A DNA stretch of 64,000 nucleotides from Halarcobacter sp. (lineage in GTDB: Bacteria; Campylobacterota; Campylobacteria; Campylobacterales; Arcobacteraceae): assembly GCA_030145305.1 (NCBI GenBank), contig JAQYVX010000008.1, positions 124,001 to 188,000 of the forward strand, written 5' to 3'. Shown piece by piece: positions 34,503 to 44,096 of this stretch (the first letter of the stretch is position 1; each line of letters opens with the position of its first letter). The notes below the pieces were generated by a model. It searched no databases, was not told where the DNA came from, and saw only the letters and a program-made list of their open reading frames with translations. The position numbers and the translations under genes were made by a program.

Positions 34503-35450
34503 TTGACATTAAATCAAATAACAGAATCTTTAGATATTAAATGCGAAAGCAATATTGAAATCTCTGGACTAAATACTCTTTTAGATGCAAATAATTCTGA
34601 ATTGACTTTCTTAGAAAATAAAAAATATATAAAAGATTTAGAAAATACAAAAGCAGCAGCGATACTAGTAAAAGAAGATTTTGTAAAAATGGTTCCAAAA
34701 AATACTATTGCTTTAGTTTGCGATGAACCTTATTTGAAACTTGCTTATGCATCAAAACTATTTGCTTCAAAAATTATTGAAGAAGACGGGCTTGAGTGTA
34801 AAGTTGGGGAAAATACTACAATTATGGAAAATGTATCTTTAGGTAAAAATTCAAAAATTGGCTCAAATTGTACTATTTTATCAGGGGCTTTTATAGGTGA
34901 TAATGTAAAAATAGGAAATAATACGATTATTTATCCAAATGTGACAATTTATAGAGATTGTATTATTGGAGACGATTGTATTATTCATGCAGGAACTGTA
35001 ATTGGTAGTGATGGTTTTGGTTTTGCAAATACTAAAGATGGAAAATATATTAAGATATATCAAAATGGAAATGTAGTTATTGGCGATGATGTAGAAATTG
35101 GAGCTAATAGTTCTATTGATAGAGCTGTTTTTCAATCAACTGTAATATCAAATGGTGTAAGAATTGATAATTTAGTTCACATAGCACATAACTGTAAATT
35201 GGGTGCTGGGTGTATTTTAACAGGACAAGTAGGTCTTTCAGGTTCGACTATTTTACATGAATATGTTATTATGGGTGGACAAAGTGCAACAGCTGGACAT
35301 TTAGAAATTGCACCATTTACAACAATAGCAGCACGAGGTGGAGTTACAAAGACAATTGATGAGCCTAAAAAACAATGGGCAGGATTTCCCTTAATGCAAC
35401 ATAGACCTTGGTTAAAACTTCAAGGTAAGATTGCTAAATTACTTAAATAA
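34503..35450 (+). CDS. lpxD: UDP-3-O-acylglucosamine N-acyltransferase
   Basis: 315 residues. It adds the N-linked acyl chain in lipid A synthesis. The N-terminal uridine-binding domain (LTFLENKKYIKDLENTKAAAILV) is followed by left-handed beta-helix hexapeptide repeats (IGSNCTILSGAFIGDNVKIG and on) and the catalytic-His segment LVHIAHNCKLG. The start is TTG 34503 with AAGGA upstream. Its end overlaps the probable ribosome site of ftsK. Confidence 0.95.
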   Translation: MTLNQITESLDIKCESNIEISGLNTLLDANNSELTFLENKKYIKDLENTKAAAILVKEDFVKMVPKNTIALVCDEPYLKLAYASKLFASKIIEEDGLECKVGENTTIMENVSLGKNSKIGSNCTILSGAFIGDNVKIGNNTIIYPNVTIYRDCIIGDDCIIHAGTVIGSDGFGFANTKDGKYIKIYQNGNVVIGDDVEIGANSSIDRAVFQSTVISNGVRIDNLVHIAHNCKLGAGCILTGQVGLSGSTILHEYVIMGGQSATAGHLEIAPFTTIAARGGVTKTIDEPKKQWAGFPLMQHRPWLKLQGKIAKLLK

Positions 35451-35461
35451 AAGGCTATAAA

Positions 35462-37708
35462 ATACTTAAAAAAATATTATCACTAATCTTTCTTTTTATA
35501 ATAATTTATTTTGAATATGCTACATTTGTAACAGATAAGCAAAGTGTTGGACAAATAGGTTCTGTGTTTGCAAATTATTCTCATGAATATTTTGGCTTTT
35601 TATCTTATGTATATTTATTTTTATTTTTATATCCTTTATATATTTTAAATTTTAAAAAAGAATTTGAATGGAAAGATTTTTCGATTAAATCTATTGCAGT
35701 TTTATTATTGTTAATAACACTTCTTACTTTTCAATCTTTGCTCTTAGGAAAAGGCATATATAGCGGAAACATAGGGAATTTTATAGTTGATTCTATGTAT
35801 TCTTTTATAGGGCTTGCTGGACTTTGGATTTTTGTTATTATTGGATTTATAATTTCTTGTTTAATTATATTTGAGGATAGTGATATTAATATTGATACAA
35901 AAAAAATTGTTTCAAAATTTAAAAAAATAGATACTTCAACAAAAGCTAGAAGAATAGAAAATAAAAAAAAACCACGAAGAGTTCAAAATACTGAAAATAA
36001 ATCAAATGAAGATAATGTTGTTGTAAGAGAAGTTGGTGATGTTGCGCAAATAGTTATTGAAGAATTTGAAGATAGTAATATCGCTAATATTGAAGTTGAT
36101 AATTTAAATATAATAGACTTAAATCAGGCACAAGAAAACAATATTGAAGAAAAAAGCTTTGAAGAAAGTATAGAAGAAATAGAAATAATATCTAGTGAAA
36201 AAGAAGAGCATTCTTCTCATGCTTTAATAGTTGATGAACTTGAAGAGAATAAAAAATTACAAGATGAAATTGAATTAGGAAATACTGAAAAGCCAAAAGA
36301 TTTTGAACTTCCATCTGTAAAATTTTTTCAATCAGCTCCAAAAGAAAAGAAATCAAGAATCTCAGAAGCCCAAATTGATAAAAAAATAGAAGACTTATTA
36401 GAAAAACTATCAATGTTTAAAATTGAAGGTGATGTGGTAAGAACATATACGGGACCGGTTGTTACAACATTTGAGTTTAAGCCAGCACCAAATGTAAAAG
36501 TATCTAAAATTCTAAATTTACAAGATGATTTAGCAATGGCGTTAAAAGCTCAAACAATTAGAATTCAAGCACCGATTCCTGGAAAAGATGTTGTTGGTAT
36601 TGAAGTTCCAAATGAAGAAACTCAAACTATTTATATAAAAGAACTTTTAGATAGTGATATATTTAAAAATGCAAAATCACCTTTAACAATGGTTCTAGGG
36701 AAAGATATTGTAGGTAAACCTTTTATTACAGATTTAAAAAAGCTTCCTCATCTTTTAATTGCAGGGACTACAGGTTCAGGAAAGTCAGTTGGTATTAATG
36801 CCATGATTTTATCTTTATTATATAAGAATTCTCCGGATAATTTAAGACTTGTAATGATTGATCCTAAAATGCTAGAGTTTTCAATGTATAATGATATTCC
36901 ACATCTTTTGACTCCTGTTATTACAAAACCAATGGACGCTATTAATGCTTTATCAAATATGGTAGCAGAGATGGAAAGACGATATACTTTGATGTCTCAA
37001 ACAAAAACAAAAAATATTGAAAATTATAATGAAAAAGCAAAAAAAGAGAAATATCCAAAAATACCTTATATCGTTGTTGTAATTGATGAGTTAGCTGATT
37101 TAATGATGACAAGTGGAAAAGAAGTTGAGCTTTCTATTGCAAGACTTGCCCAAATGGCAAGAGCTTCAGGAATTCACTTAATAGTTGCAACACAAAGACC
37201 TTCTGTAGATGTTGTTACAGGACTTATTAAAGCAAATTTACCAAGTAGACTTTCATATAAAGTAGGGCAAAAAGTTGATTCTAAAATTATATTAGATTCT
37301 ATGGGAGCTGAGTCCTTATTAGGTCGGGGAGATATGTTATTTACTCCTCCTGGAACTTCAGGACTTGTTAGAATTCATGCCCCTTGGTCAACAGAAACTG
37401 AAATTGAAAGTGTAGTTGATTTTCTAATCTCTCAAAGAGAAGTATCTTATGATATGAATTTTGTAAAAGATAGAAATAACTCATCTTTAAGTGGAAAGTC
37501 ATCAGATTCAAATGAAATTGGTGAATTAGATGAACTTTTTGAAGATGCAAAAGAAGTTGTTTTAATGGATAAAAAAACATCAATCTCTTATATACAAAGA
37601 AAACTTAGAATTGGTTACAATAGAGCAGCTACAATTGTAGAACAATTAGAAAAAACTGGTGTCTTATCAGAACCAAATACGAAAGGTAATAGAGAAATAT
37701 TAGTATAA
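35462..37708 (+). CDS. ftsK: DNA translocase FtsK, probable ATA start codon
   Basis: 748 residues if started at ATA 35462. The first conventional codon, GTG 35564, has no ribosome site and would drop a strong first membrane helix (KKILSLIFLFIII) that is open in frame. AAAAGG lies 7 nt before the ATA, and no ATG/GTG/TTG occurs between the upstream stop and 35564. About four N-terminal helices, an acidic linker (residues about 130-300), then the motor: beta/alpha domains with Walker A GTTGSGKS near residue 435, Walker B YIVVVIDELADLMM, and a C-terminal winged-helix gamma domain for KOPS-type DNA sites. It moves chromosome ends at the division septum. Confidence 0.92.
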   Translation: MLKKILSLIFLFIIIYFEYATFVTDKQSVGQIGSVFANYSHEYFGFLSYVYLFLFLYPLYILNFKKEFEWKDFSIKSIAVLLLLITLLTFQSLLLGKGIYSGNIGNFIVDSMYSFIGLAGLWIFVIIGFIISCLIIFEDSDINIDTKKIVSKFKKIDTSTKARRIENKKKPRRVQNTENKSNEDNVVVREVGDVAQIVIEEFEDSNIANIEVDNLNIIDLNQAQENNIEEKSFEESIEEIEIISSEKEEHSSHALIVDELEENKKLQDEIELGNTEKPKDFELPSVKFFQSAPKEKKSRISEAQIDKKIEDLLEKLSMFKIEGDVVRTYTGPVVTTFEFKPAPNVKVSKILNLQDDLAMALKAQTIRIQAPIPGKDVVGIEVPNEETQTIYIKELLDSDIFKNAKSPLTMVLGKDIVGKPFITDLKKLPHLLIAGTTGSGKSVGINAMILSLLYKNSPDNLRLVMIDPKMLEFSMYNDIPHLLTPVITKPMDAINALSNMVAEMERRYTLMSQTKTKNIENYNEKAKKEKYPKIPYIVVVIDELADLMMTSGKEVELSIARLAQMARASGIHLIVATQRPSVDVVTGLIKANLPSRLSYKVGQKVDSKIILDSMGAESLLGRGDMLFTPPGTSGLVRIHAPWSTETEIESVVDFLISQREVSYDMNFVKDRNNSSLSGKSSDSNEIGELDELFEDAKEVVLMDKKTSISYIQRKLRIGYNRAATIVEQLEKTGVLSEPNTKGNREILV

Positions 37709-37720
37709 TATTTCTCTATT
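37688..37720 (+). terminator. ftsK terminator
   Basis: Perfect 15-bp stem (37688-37702 with 37706-37720) with a GTA loop, its arms spanning the ftsK stop codon. No long T-run on the + strand. Confidence 0.75.
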
Positions 37721-37844
37721 ACACTCATTTCTCTTCTATTATTTAGTAATTTATAATTTTATTTGAAATCTTTTTCTACACTGTGTATTTCTTAATCAAT
37801 AATATGTTAAAATAATCTCTTATATAAAGCAAAAGGAGTATGTT

Positions 37845-38387
37845 ATGAATACAGGAATTGTAGGAAGACACATAGAATTAACTGAACCTATTAAAGAGTA
37901 TGTTAATAGTTCAATTGAAATTTTTAAAAAATATAATTTAGATATTATATCAGTAAACGCAATTATTGATCAAGAAGAGAAAAATGGAAGAAAAGCTTTC
38001 ACGTTTGAATTTACTTTAAATATTGCTCACATAGACACTGTTGTTGTTAAACAAAAAGATAAAGACTTATATGCTGCAATTGATATTGCTGTAGATAGAG
38101 TTTCTAAAGTATTAAGACGACATCATGACAAAATAACTGGTCATAAAGCTACTAAACTTACAGAAGTTGTAGCAAGTGAAATTGAAGATAAGATTGCTAA
38201 TGAACTAACTAAATTAGATTCAGAAGTTTTCCCAGTTAGATTAACTTCATATAAACCAATAGATATTGAAGAAGCATTAACTGATTTAAAAGCTAGTGAT
38301 GCTACATTCAAAGTATTCTATGACAAAGACGATAATATGAGAGTATTATACAAAGCAGCTGAAGAAGGTAAATTTGGATTATACTAA
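37845..38387 (+). CDS. hpf: Ribosome hibernation promoting factor, long form
   Basis: 180 residues: N-terminal S30AE/YfiA domain (GIVGRHIELTEPIKEYV, DLYAAIDIAVDRVSKVLRRH) that binds the 30S decoding region. A linker is followed by the C-terminal dimerisation domain (FPVRLTSYKPIDIEEALTDL, ATFKVFYDKDDNMRVLYK) that pairs ribosomes into 100S particles. AAAGGAG precedes the ATG. Flanked by terminators, so a single-gene unit with a TAAAAT-type -10 near 37808. Confidence 0.94.
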   Translation: MNTGIVGRHIELTEPIKEYVNSSIEIFKKYNLDIISVNAIIDQEEKNGRKAFTFEFTLNIAHIDTVVVKQKDKDLYAAIDIAVDRVSKVLRRHHDKITGHKATKLTEVVASEIEDKIANELTKLDSEVFPVRLTSYKPIDIEEALTDLKASDATFKVFYDKDDNMRVLYKAAEEGKFGLY

Positions 38388-38408
38388 TAGTATACTCTAA
38401 ATTTTTTT

Positions 38409-38441
38409 AAAGGTATTAGCTTTTACGCTAATGCCTTTTTT
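38409..38441 (+). terminator. hpf terminator
   Basis: AAAGGTATTAGC (38409-38420) pairs with GCTAATGCCTTT (38427-38438) with one G-T wobble, followed by a T-run. Confidence 0.9.
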
Positions 38442-38466
38442 AATTTTATAGGAAAACAAAACTTTT

Positions 38467-39897
38467 ATGGATAATACACTTAAAAAAATTGCACTTATTG
38501 GGCAACCAAATGTTGGTAAATCATCACTATTTAATAGAATTGCAAAAAAAAGAATTGCTATTGTTTCTGATATGGCTGGGACTACTAGAGATATTAGAAG
38601 ACACGAAGTAGAAATATTAGATAAAGACGCACTTATGTTAGATACAGGTGGAATTGATGATACAAATGATGCAATATTTTCAAATGTAAAAAGAAAAGCA
38701 GTTGAGTGTGCAAAAGAGGCTGATATAATACTTTTTATGGTTGATGGTAAAAAAATACCAGATGAAAAAGATAAAGAACTATTTTATGAGCTTCAATCTT
38801 TAGGTAAAAAACTTGCACTTGTTGTAAATAAGATTGATAATGATAAAGAAAAAGATGAAAGACTTTGGTCTTTTTTTGAATTTGGAATAAATGAAGCCGA
38901 TCTTTTTGGAATTTCAGTCTCTCATAATAGAGGAACAAAGTCACTTTTAGAATGGGTTTGGACGGAACTTCCTGCTCGTGAAGTTGAACCTTTACTTGTC
39001 TTAGAAGAAGATGACGATGAATCTTTAGAAGATTTTTTAAATCCAGTTAAAGATATTAATGAGATAGAAGAAGAGGATGATGGCCATATAAAAGTTGCTA
39101 TTATTGGACGGGTAAATGTTGGAAAATCTTCTATTTTAAATGCTCTTGTAGGAGAAGAACGTTCTGTTGTATCTCCAATTGCTGGAACTACTATTGACCC
39201 TGTTGATGAAACATTTGAATACAAAGATAAAAGTATTACTTTTGTTGATACAGCAGGATTACGTAGACGTGGAAGAATCGAAGGAATTGAAAAATTTGCT
39301 TTAAATAGAACTAGAGAGATGCTTGAAGTTGCGAATTTAGCTTTACTTATTTTAGATGCTTCAGAAGAACTTGTAGATTTAGATGAAAAAATTGCTGGAC
39401 TTGTTGATGAATATGGTCTTGGGACAATTATTGTTTTAAATAAATGGGATATAAATAGAGACGATTTTAAAGAAGTTGAAGAAAAAATAAGAAATAAATT
39501 TAAATTTTTATATTTTGCGCCTATTATTGCAGTATCTGCAAAAACTGGGAGAGGTATTGATAGATTAAAAGAAAAACTTGTTGAAATTTATGAAAATTAT
39601 GCACAAAGAATTTCTACTTCAGTATTAAATAAAGCTATTGAGACTGCAACTATTAGGCATTCACTTCCTAGTCCAAATGGAACATTTTTGAAAATATATT
39701 ATACAACACAATTTGAGACAAAACCCCCAAGAATTGCTTTAATTATGAACAAACCTAGGCTTTTGCATTTCTCTTATAAAAGATATTTGATAAACTTCTT
39801 ACGAAATAACATTAATTTTGAAGGAACACCTATTCACATAGTTGCAAGAGGAAAAGGTGAAAGAGAAAATAATGAGGAAGATATAGAAGTTATTTAA
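38467..39897 (+). CDS. der: Ribosome assembly GTPase Der (EngA)
   Basis: 476 residues with two consecutive Era-like G domains, each complete. G1 motifs are GQPNVGKSS (near residue 12) and GRVNVGKSS (near residue 215), G3 motifs DTGG and DTAG, and G4 motifs NKID and NKWD. An acidic linker (LEEDDDESLEDF) separates them and a KH-like domain ends the protein. Essential for 50S subunit maturation in homologues. Start ATG at 38467 with AGGAAAA upstream. Confidence 0.96.
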   Translation: MDNTLKKIALIGQPNVGKSSLFNRIAKKRIAIVSDMAGTTRDIRRHEVEILDKDALMLDTGGIDDTNDAIFSNVKRKAVECAKEADIILFMVDGKKIPDEKDKELFYELQSLGKKLALVVNKIDNDKEKDERLWSFFEFGINEADLFGISVSHNRGTKSLLEWVWTELPAREVEPLLVLEEDDDESLEDFLNPVKDINEIEEEDDGHIKVAIIGRVNVGKSSILNALVGEERSVVSPIAGTTIDPVDETFEYKDKSITFVDTAGLRRRGRIEGIEKFALNRTREMLEVANLALLILDASEELVDLDEKIAGLVDEYGLGTIIVLNKWDINRDDFKEVEEKIRNKFKFLYFAPIIAVSAKTGRGIDRLKEKLVEIYENYAQRISTSVLNKAIETATIRHSLPSPNGTFLKIYYTTQFETKPPRIALIMNKPRLLHFSYKRYLINFLRNNINFEGTPIHIVARGKGERENNEEDIEVI

Positions 39898-39920
39898 TAT
39901 AAAAAAACAGGAGGAGTCTT

Positions 39921-41507
39921 TTGATAAAACTTAATACCATAAAAAATGATTTGTTTGGTGGTGTTACTGCTGCTGTTGTTGCCTTACCTTTAGCTCTAGC
40001 TTTTGGAGTTGCAAGTGGTGCTGGAGCAACAGCTGGTTTATATGGTGCAATTATCTTAGGCTTTTTTGCTTCTTTATTTGGGGGAACAAATACCCAGATT
40101 TCAGGTCCAACTGGACCAATGACTGTAATTGTAGCTTCCGCTGTAGTTATGTTTGAAAATGATTTTCAATCTGTTATAACAATTATCTTTTTTGCAGGGT
40201 TAATTCAAATTTCTTTTGGACTTATAAAAATTGGAAAATGGATTAAATATATACCTTATCCTGTGATTTCTGGTTTTATGAGTGGTATTGGAATTATTAT
40301 TATAATTCTACAAATAAATCCTTTTTTAGGTGTTGCCTCTTATGGTTCAGTTATACAAACAATTGTTGAACTTCCAAATACTTTACATTTAGCTAATGAT
40401 CACTCTTTAATTTTAGCTTATATTACACTTATAATTATGTTTATGACTCCAAAAGTTGTCTCAAAATATGTTCCACCTGCACTTATTGCTTTAGTTTTTG
40501 TTACGTACTTTACAATTTTTATGAATTTTGATGTTTCTGTAATTGGTGAAATTCCAATGGGTTTACCTGAGTTTTCATTTCCTACTAAATTTGATATATT
40601 AAAGCTTGATACAATTATTTCTTTATCCATAACTTTAGCATTATTAGGATCTATTGATACTCTTTTAACTTCTTTAGTAGCAGATTCAATGACAAAAACT
40701 AAACATCAACCAAATAAAGAGCTAATAGCACAAGGAATTGGTAACTCTTTATGTTCCTTTGTAGGAGCAATTCCTGGTGCAGGGGCTACCATGAGAACTG
40801 TAATTAATATTAAAAGTGGAGGAACGACAAGAATTTCAGGGATGGTTCATTCTCTTATGCTTTTACTTATAGTGTTGTTTTTAGCTCCTTTAGCTTCAGA
40901 AATACCATTATCAGTACTTTCTGGAATTTTGATAAAAGTTGGTTTTGATATTTTAGATTATAAGTTTCTGAATATATTAAGAAAAGTTTCTAGACATGAC
41001 TTATTGATTATGCTTACAGTTTTTTTATTAACTATTTTTGTGGATCTGATTATGGCAGTTGGAGCAGGGATTACTTTTGCCTCAATTTTAGCTATTTATA
41101 AAATATCCAAAAATACAAGAATTCAAACAAGTAGTGCCTCAAATAAAGTAGACTTTGATATTAATATTGAAGACGATATAACAGAAATCTTAAAAATTGA
41201 TGGTTCTTTATTTTTTGGAACAGCTTCTGTTTTAGATAGAAAAATTGACAAAATTAAAACTAGAACAAAATTTGTAATATTAGATTGTTTAAAAGTCTCT
41301 TTTTTAGATATTTCAGCAATTTTTATGATTGAAGAAATTATTAATAAATTAGAAGATAAAAATGTAAAAGTTTTACTTTTATTAAAACAAACACATAAAA
41401 GAAAAATCTTAAGTGTTGATACAAATAAAGTATTTGAAAGTACTATGATTTATAATAATATTGATGAAGCTGTAAATTGTATTCAAAAAGAAAATATAAG
41501 GAAATAA
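39921..41507 (+). CDS. SulP-family anion permease with STAS domain
   Basis: 528 residues: SulP membrane domain (AAVVALPLALAFGVASG, GTNTQISGPTGPMTV, LLGSIDTLLTSLVADS) then a STAS domain after about residue 410 (FVILDCLKVSFLDISAIFMIEEI). The GPTGPMT variant differs from the paralogue at 27060 and is frequent among bicarbonate/sulfate-type SulP members. GGAGGAG precedes the TTG start. It lies 23 nt after der and 10 nt before hemD. Confidence 0.9.
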   Translation: MIKLNTIKNDLFGGVTAAVVALPLALAFGVASGAGATAGLYGAIILGFFASLFGGTNTQISGPTGPMTVIVASAVVMFENDFQSVITIIFFAGLIQISFGLIKIGKWIKYIPYPVISGFMSGIGIIIIILQINPFLGVASYGSVIQTIVELPNTLHLANDHSLILAYITLIIMFMTPKVVSKYVPPALIALVFVTYFTIFMNFDVSVIGEIPMGLPEFSFPTKFDILKLDTIISLSITLALLGSIDTLLTSLVADSMTKTKHQPNKELIAQGIGNSLCSFVGAIPGAGATMRTVINIKSGGTTRISGMVHSLMLLLIVLFLAPLASEIPLSVLSGILIKVGFDILDYKFLNILRKVSRHDLLIMLTVFLLTIFVDLIMAVGAGITFASILAIYKISKNTRIQTSSASNKVDFDINIEDDITEILKIDGSLFFGTASVLDRKIDKIKTRTKFVILDCLKVSFLDISAIFMIEEIINKLEDKNVKVLLLLKQTHKRKILSVDTNKVFESTMIYNNIDEAVNCIQKENIRK

Positions 41508-41517
41508 AAGAAATAAA

Positions 41518-42153
41518 ATGAGCAAAATTTATTTATTAAGTAATCAAAAATATGATGCTGTAGAAAATTTGGAAGTTTTCAAAATAGAATATATTCCCTC
41601 TGAAATCGATTTTAGTATATATGATGCATTAATTATTAGTTCTAAAAATGCTATTTATTCATTAAATAGTTTTACAAAAGATTGGAAAAAGATTCCTTGT
41701 TATGCAATTGCTGAGAAAACAGCAAAAGTTATAAAAGAGGAGGGTGGTCTTATTGAATTTGTAGGTTCAAGTGGACATGGTAACGATTTTGCAAAAGAGA
41801 TTCTGCCTTTAGTGAAAAATAAAAAAGTTTTATATGTAAGAGCATTAAAAGTAGTTTCTAATATTTTTCAAATTCTTAAAGATAATGATATTAGTATTAA
41901 TCAAGCGATTACTTATAAAACAGTTTGTAATGAAAGTTTAAATAAAATAATTGAAAACAATTCAGTTATTATTTTTACTTCTCCTTCTAGCATTCAATGT
42001 TTTTTTAATAAATATACTTGGGATTCTTCTTATAAAGCAATTGTTATTGGGAATACTAGTGCTAAATATATGCCAAAAAATATTAAATTTGAAGTTAGTT
42101 CTAAAACTTCTATAGAAGAGTGCATAAAACTTGCTAAGAAGTGGACTTTTTAA
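41518..42153 (+). CDS. hemD: Uroporphyrinogen-III synthase
   Basis: 211 residues of the two-lobed HemD fold. The sequence is weakly conserved in this family, but ALIISSKNAIYSL, CYAIAEKTAKVI, VLYVRALKVVSNI and VIIFTSPSSIQCFF ... AIVIGNTSAKYM match its typical blocks. It cyclises hydroxymethylbilane in haem synthesis. It is the last gene before the 6S-like RNA. Confidence 0.85.
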   Translation: MSKIYLLSNQKYDAVENLEVFKIEYIPSEIDFSIYDALIISSKNAIYSLNSFTKDWKKIPCYAIAEKTAKVIKEEGGLIEFVGSSGHGNDFAKEILPLVKNKKVLYVRALKVVSNIFQILKDNDISINQAITYKTVCNESLNKIIENNSVIIFTSPSSIQCFFNKYTWDSSYKAIVIGNTSAKYMPKNIKFEVSSKTSIEECIKLAKKWTF

Positions 42154-42188
42154 TGTTTAATTTAAATATTATTAGATAAAATAAAATC

Positions 42189-42362
42189 GTCTAAGTAGTA
42201 CGGGATTTCCATTGTTGAGGGTCCGATACTATATTTTTGCGTGTAATCGTAATTAGGTGGTGTGCAGCGTTTACTTTTGTATTTCCGCTCCTAAAACTTA
42301 ATTCTTATATGCTATCGTTGGCTTTTCTGGGCCATTTAATGGTTAACGGCTACTTGGATAAT
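42189..42362 (+). ncRNA. ssrS: 6S RNA (RNA polymerase regulator)
   Basis: The hemD-purD gap holds a more GC-containing non-coding stretch. CTAAGTAG (42191-42198) pairs with CTACTTGG (42350-42357, one wobble). Further in, CCATT (42209-42213) pairs with AATGG (42338-42342), CGATA (42224-42228) with TATCG (42313-42317), and AGCG with CGCT near the tip, giving the long interrupted rod of 6S RNA of about 175 nt. From memory, 6S RNA lies before purD in this phylum. A TAAAAT -10 at 42177-42182 fits a 5' end near 42189. Exact ends are estimates. Confidence 0.75.
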
Positions 42363-42390
42363 TATTATTACTCATTTTAAGGACAATCTA

Positions 42391-43659
42391 GTGAACATTT
42401 TAATTCTTGGTAGTGGTGGAAGAGAATACTCTATAGGTTTATCTATATCTAAAGAGAAAGAAAAACATAATATATTTTTTATGCCAGGTAATGGTGCTAC
42501 AGATAATTTGGGTACAAATATTAATATAAAAGATTATAATAAATTAGCTCAATGGGCAATAACAAACTCTATAGAATTGACAATTGTAGGGCCAGAAGCT
42601 CCTTTAGTAGATGGTGTTGTTGATATTTTTAAAGAAAATGGATTAACTATATTTGGACCAAGTGCCGCAGCTGCACAACTTGAAGGTTCAAAAGTTTATA
42701 TGAAAAATATATTAAAAAAATATAATATACCAACAGCAGCATTTTGTGAAACTTCGAATGAAAAAGAAGCTCATGAATTTATTGATACTATGACAATTCC
42801 AATTGTTGTAAAAGCAGATGGATTATGTGGAGGTAAAGGCGTAATTATTGCACAAAGTATTGAAGAAGCTAAAGAAGCGGCATCTGATATGCTTAAAGGT
42901 ACTTCCTTTGGTGATGCTGGAACCTCAATAGTTGTTGAAGAATTTTTAGATGGTTATGAACTTTCAATTTTTGCTATTTGTGATGGTGAAAATTATAAAG
43001 TATTGCCAGCAGCTCAAGATCATAAAAGAATAGGCGATGGAGATACAGGACCAAATACAGGAGGAATGGGTGCATATGCTCCAACTCCACTAGTAAATGA
43101 TGAAATATATAAAAAAGTTGAAGATAGAGTTATTAAACCAACTTTAGAAGGAATGAAAAAAGAAGGCGCTCCTTTTGAAGGTGTTCTTTTTATAGGAGTT
43201 ATGGTAGTTAAAGGTGAACCAATTATCTTAGAATATAATGTAAGATTTGGTGATCCTGAGTGTGAGATTTTAATGCCATTACTTGAAACTCCTGTATCAG
43301 AGCTTTTTTATAAAGGGGCTACCAAACAACTTGATAAGTTAGATATTAAAATTAAAAATGAATTTGGAGTTGCTGTTGTAATGGCTAGTGCAAATTATCC
43401 ATATTCTTCAAGCGCTCCTGCTGAAATAATTGTAGATAATATAGTAGATGAAGATATTTTAAATAATACTCATATTTCTTATGCAGGAGTTGAGAAAGAG
43501 GGTGATAAACTTTTTGCAACAGGTGGAAGAGTATTACTATGTGTAGGTTTTGGAACTAGCATTAAGCAAGCGAGAGATAGAGCCTATGCCTTATGTGGAC
43601 AAGTTCATTTTGTTGGTAAAAAAATTAGAACTGATATTGCATATCAAGCATTGAATTAG
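42391..43659 (+). CDS. purD: Phosphoribosylamine-glycine ligase
   Basis: 422 residues, ATP-grasp enzyme of purine synthesis. Landmarks: NILILGSGGREYSIGLSI, the family block RFGDPECEILMPLL, PIVVKADGLCGGKGV and GPNTGGMGAYAPTP. The start is GTG 42391 with AAGGA 7 nt upstream. It lies directly after 6S RNA and may share its transcript. First of a same-strand run to pnp. Confidence 0.95.
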   Translation: MNILILGSGGREYSIGLSISKEKEKHNIFFMPGNGATDNLGTNINIKDYNKLAQWAITNSIELTIVGPEAPLVDGVVDIFKENGLTIFGPSAAAAQLEGSKVYMKNILKKYNIPTAAFCETSNEKEAHEFIDTMTIPIVVKADGLCGGKGVIIAQSIEEAKEAASDMLKGTSFGDAGTSIVVEEFLDGYELSIFAICDGENYKVLPAAQDHKRIGDGDTGPNTGGMGAYAPTPLVNDEIYKKVEDRVIKPTLEGMKKEGAPFEGVLFIGVMVVKGEPIILEYNVRFGDPECEILMPLLETPVSELFYKGATKQLDKLDIKIKNEFGVAVVMASANYPYSSSAPAEIIVDNIVDEDILNNTHISYAGVEKEGDKLFATGGRVLLCVGFGTSIKQARDRAYALCGQVHFVGKKIRTDIAYQALN

Positions 43660-43667
43660 TATTAAAT

Positions 43668-44096
43668 ATGAATAAAAATAACCTAGAATTAGCCACGACA
43701 AGAGCTAGAATGTTAGCTTTCGTAATAGATGACTTTTTAATTACTTTTATTATAATAGCTATATATTGGAGTAATATTACTGCAAGTGGAAATGATTTAG
43801 TATCAATTTTGATTGTTATGAATGAATTTGTATGGCAAATATTAATTTTAAAATTTATATATCAATCATTCTTCGTATGGTATTATGGTGCAACAATTGG
43901 TAAGATTATTACTAAAATTCGTATTATAGATTATAATGATTTAGGTAGCGTATCACTTTCTAATTCACTTGTAAGATCAATGCTTAGAATAATTAGTGAA
44001 ATGTTCTTTTATATTGGTTTTATTTTTGCTTTTTTCACTGAAGGAAGACAAACTTTTCATGATAAATTAGCTAGAACATTGGTTGTAAATGTTTAG
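43668..44096 (+). CDS. RDD-family membrane protein
   Basis: 142 residues with three membrane helices. The RDD motif is partly visible (RARMLAFVIDDFLI, with R, D, D), and GATIGKIITKIRIID is the typical middle block. Function in this context is unknown; some relatives affect ion tolerance. It overlaps lptD by 8 nt, so it is probably co-expressed with LPS export. Confidence 0.85.
   Translation: MNKNNLELATTRARMLAFVIDDFLITFIIIAIYWSNITASGNDLVSILIVMNEFVWQILILKFIYQSFFVWYYGATIGKIITKIRIIDYNDLGSVSLSNSLVRSMLRIISEMFFYIGFIFAFFTEGRQTFHDKLARTLVVNV

Noticed and set aside
42189-42362. Signal recognition particle RNA or tmRNA in the hemD-purD gap
   Set aside because: No SRP GGAA-loop core or tmRNA tRNA-like ends; the long rod pairing and place fit 6S RNA better.
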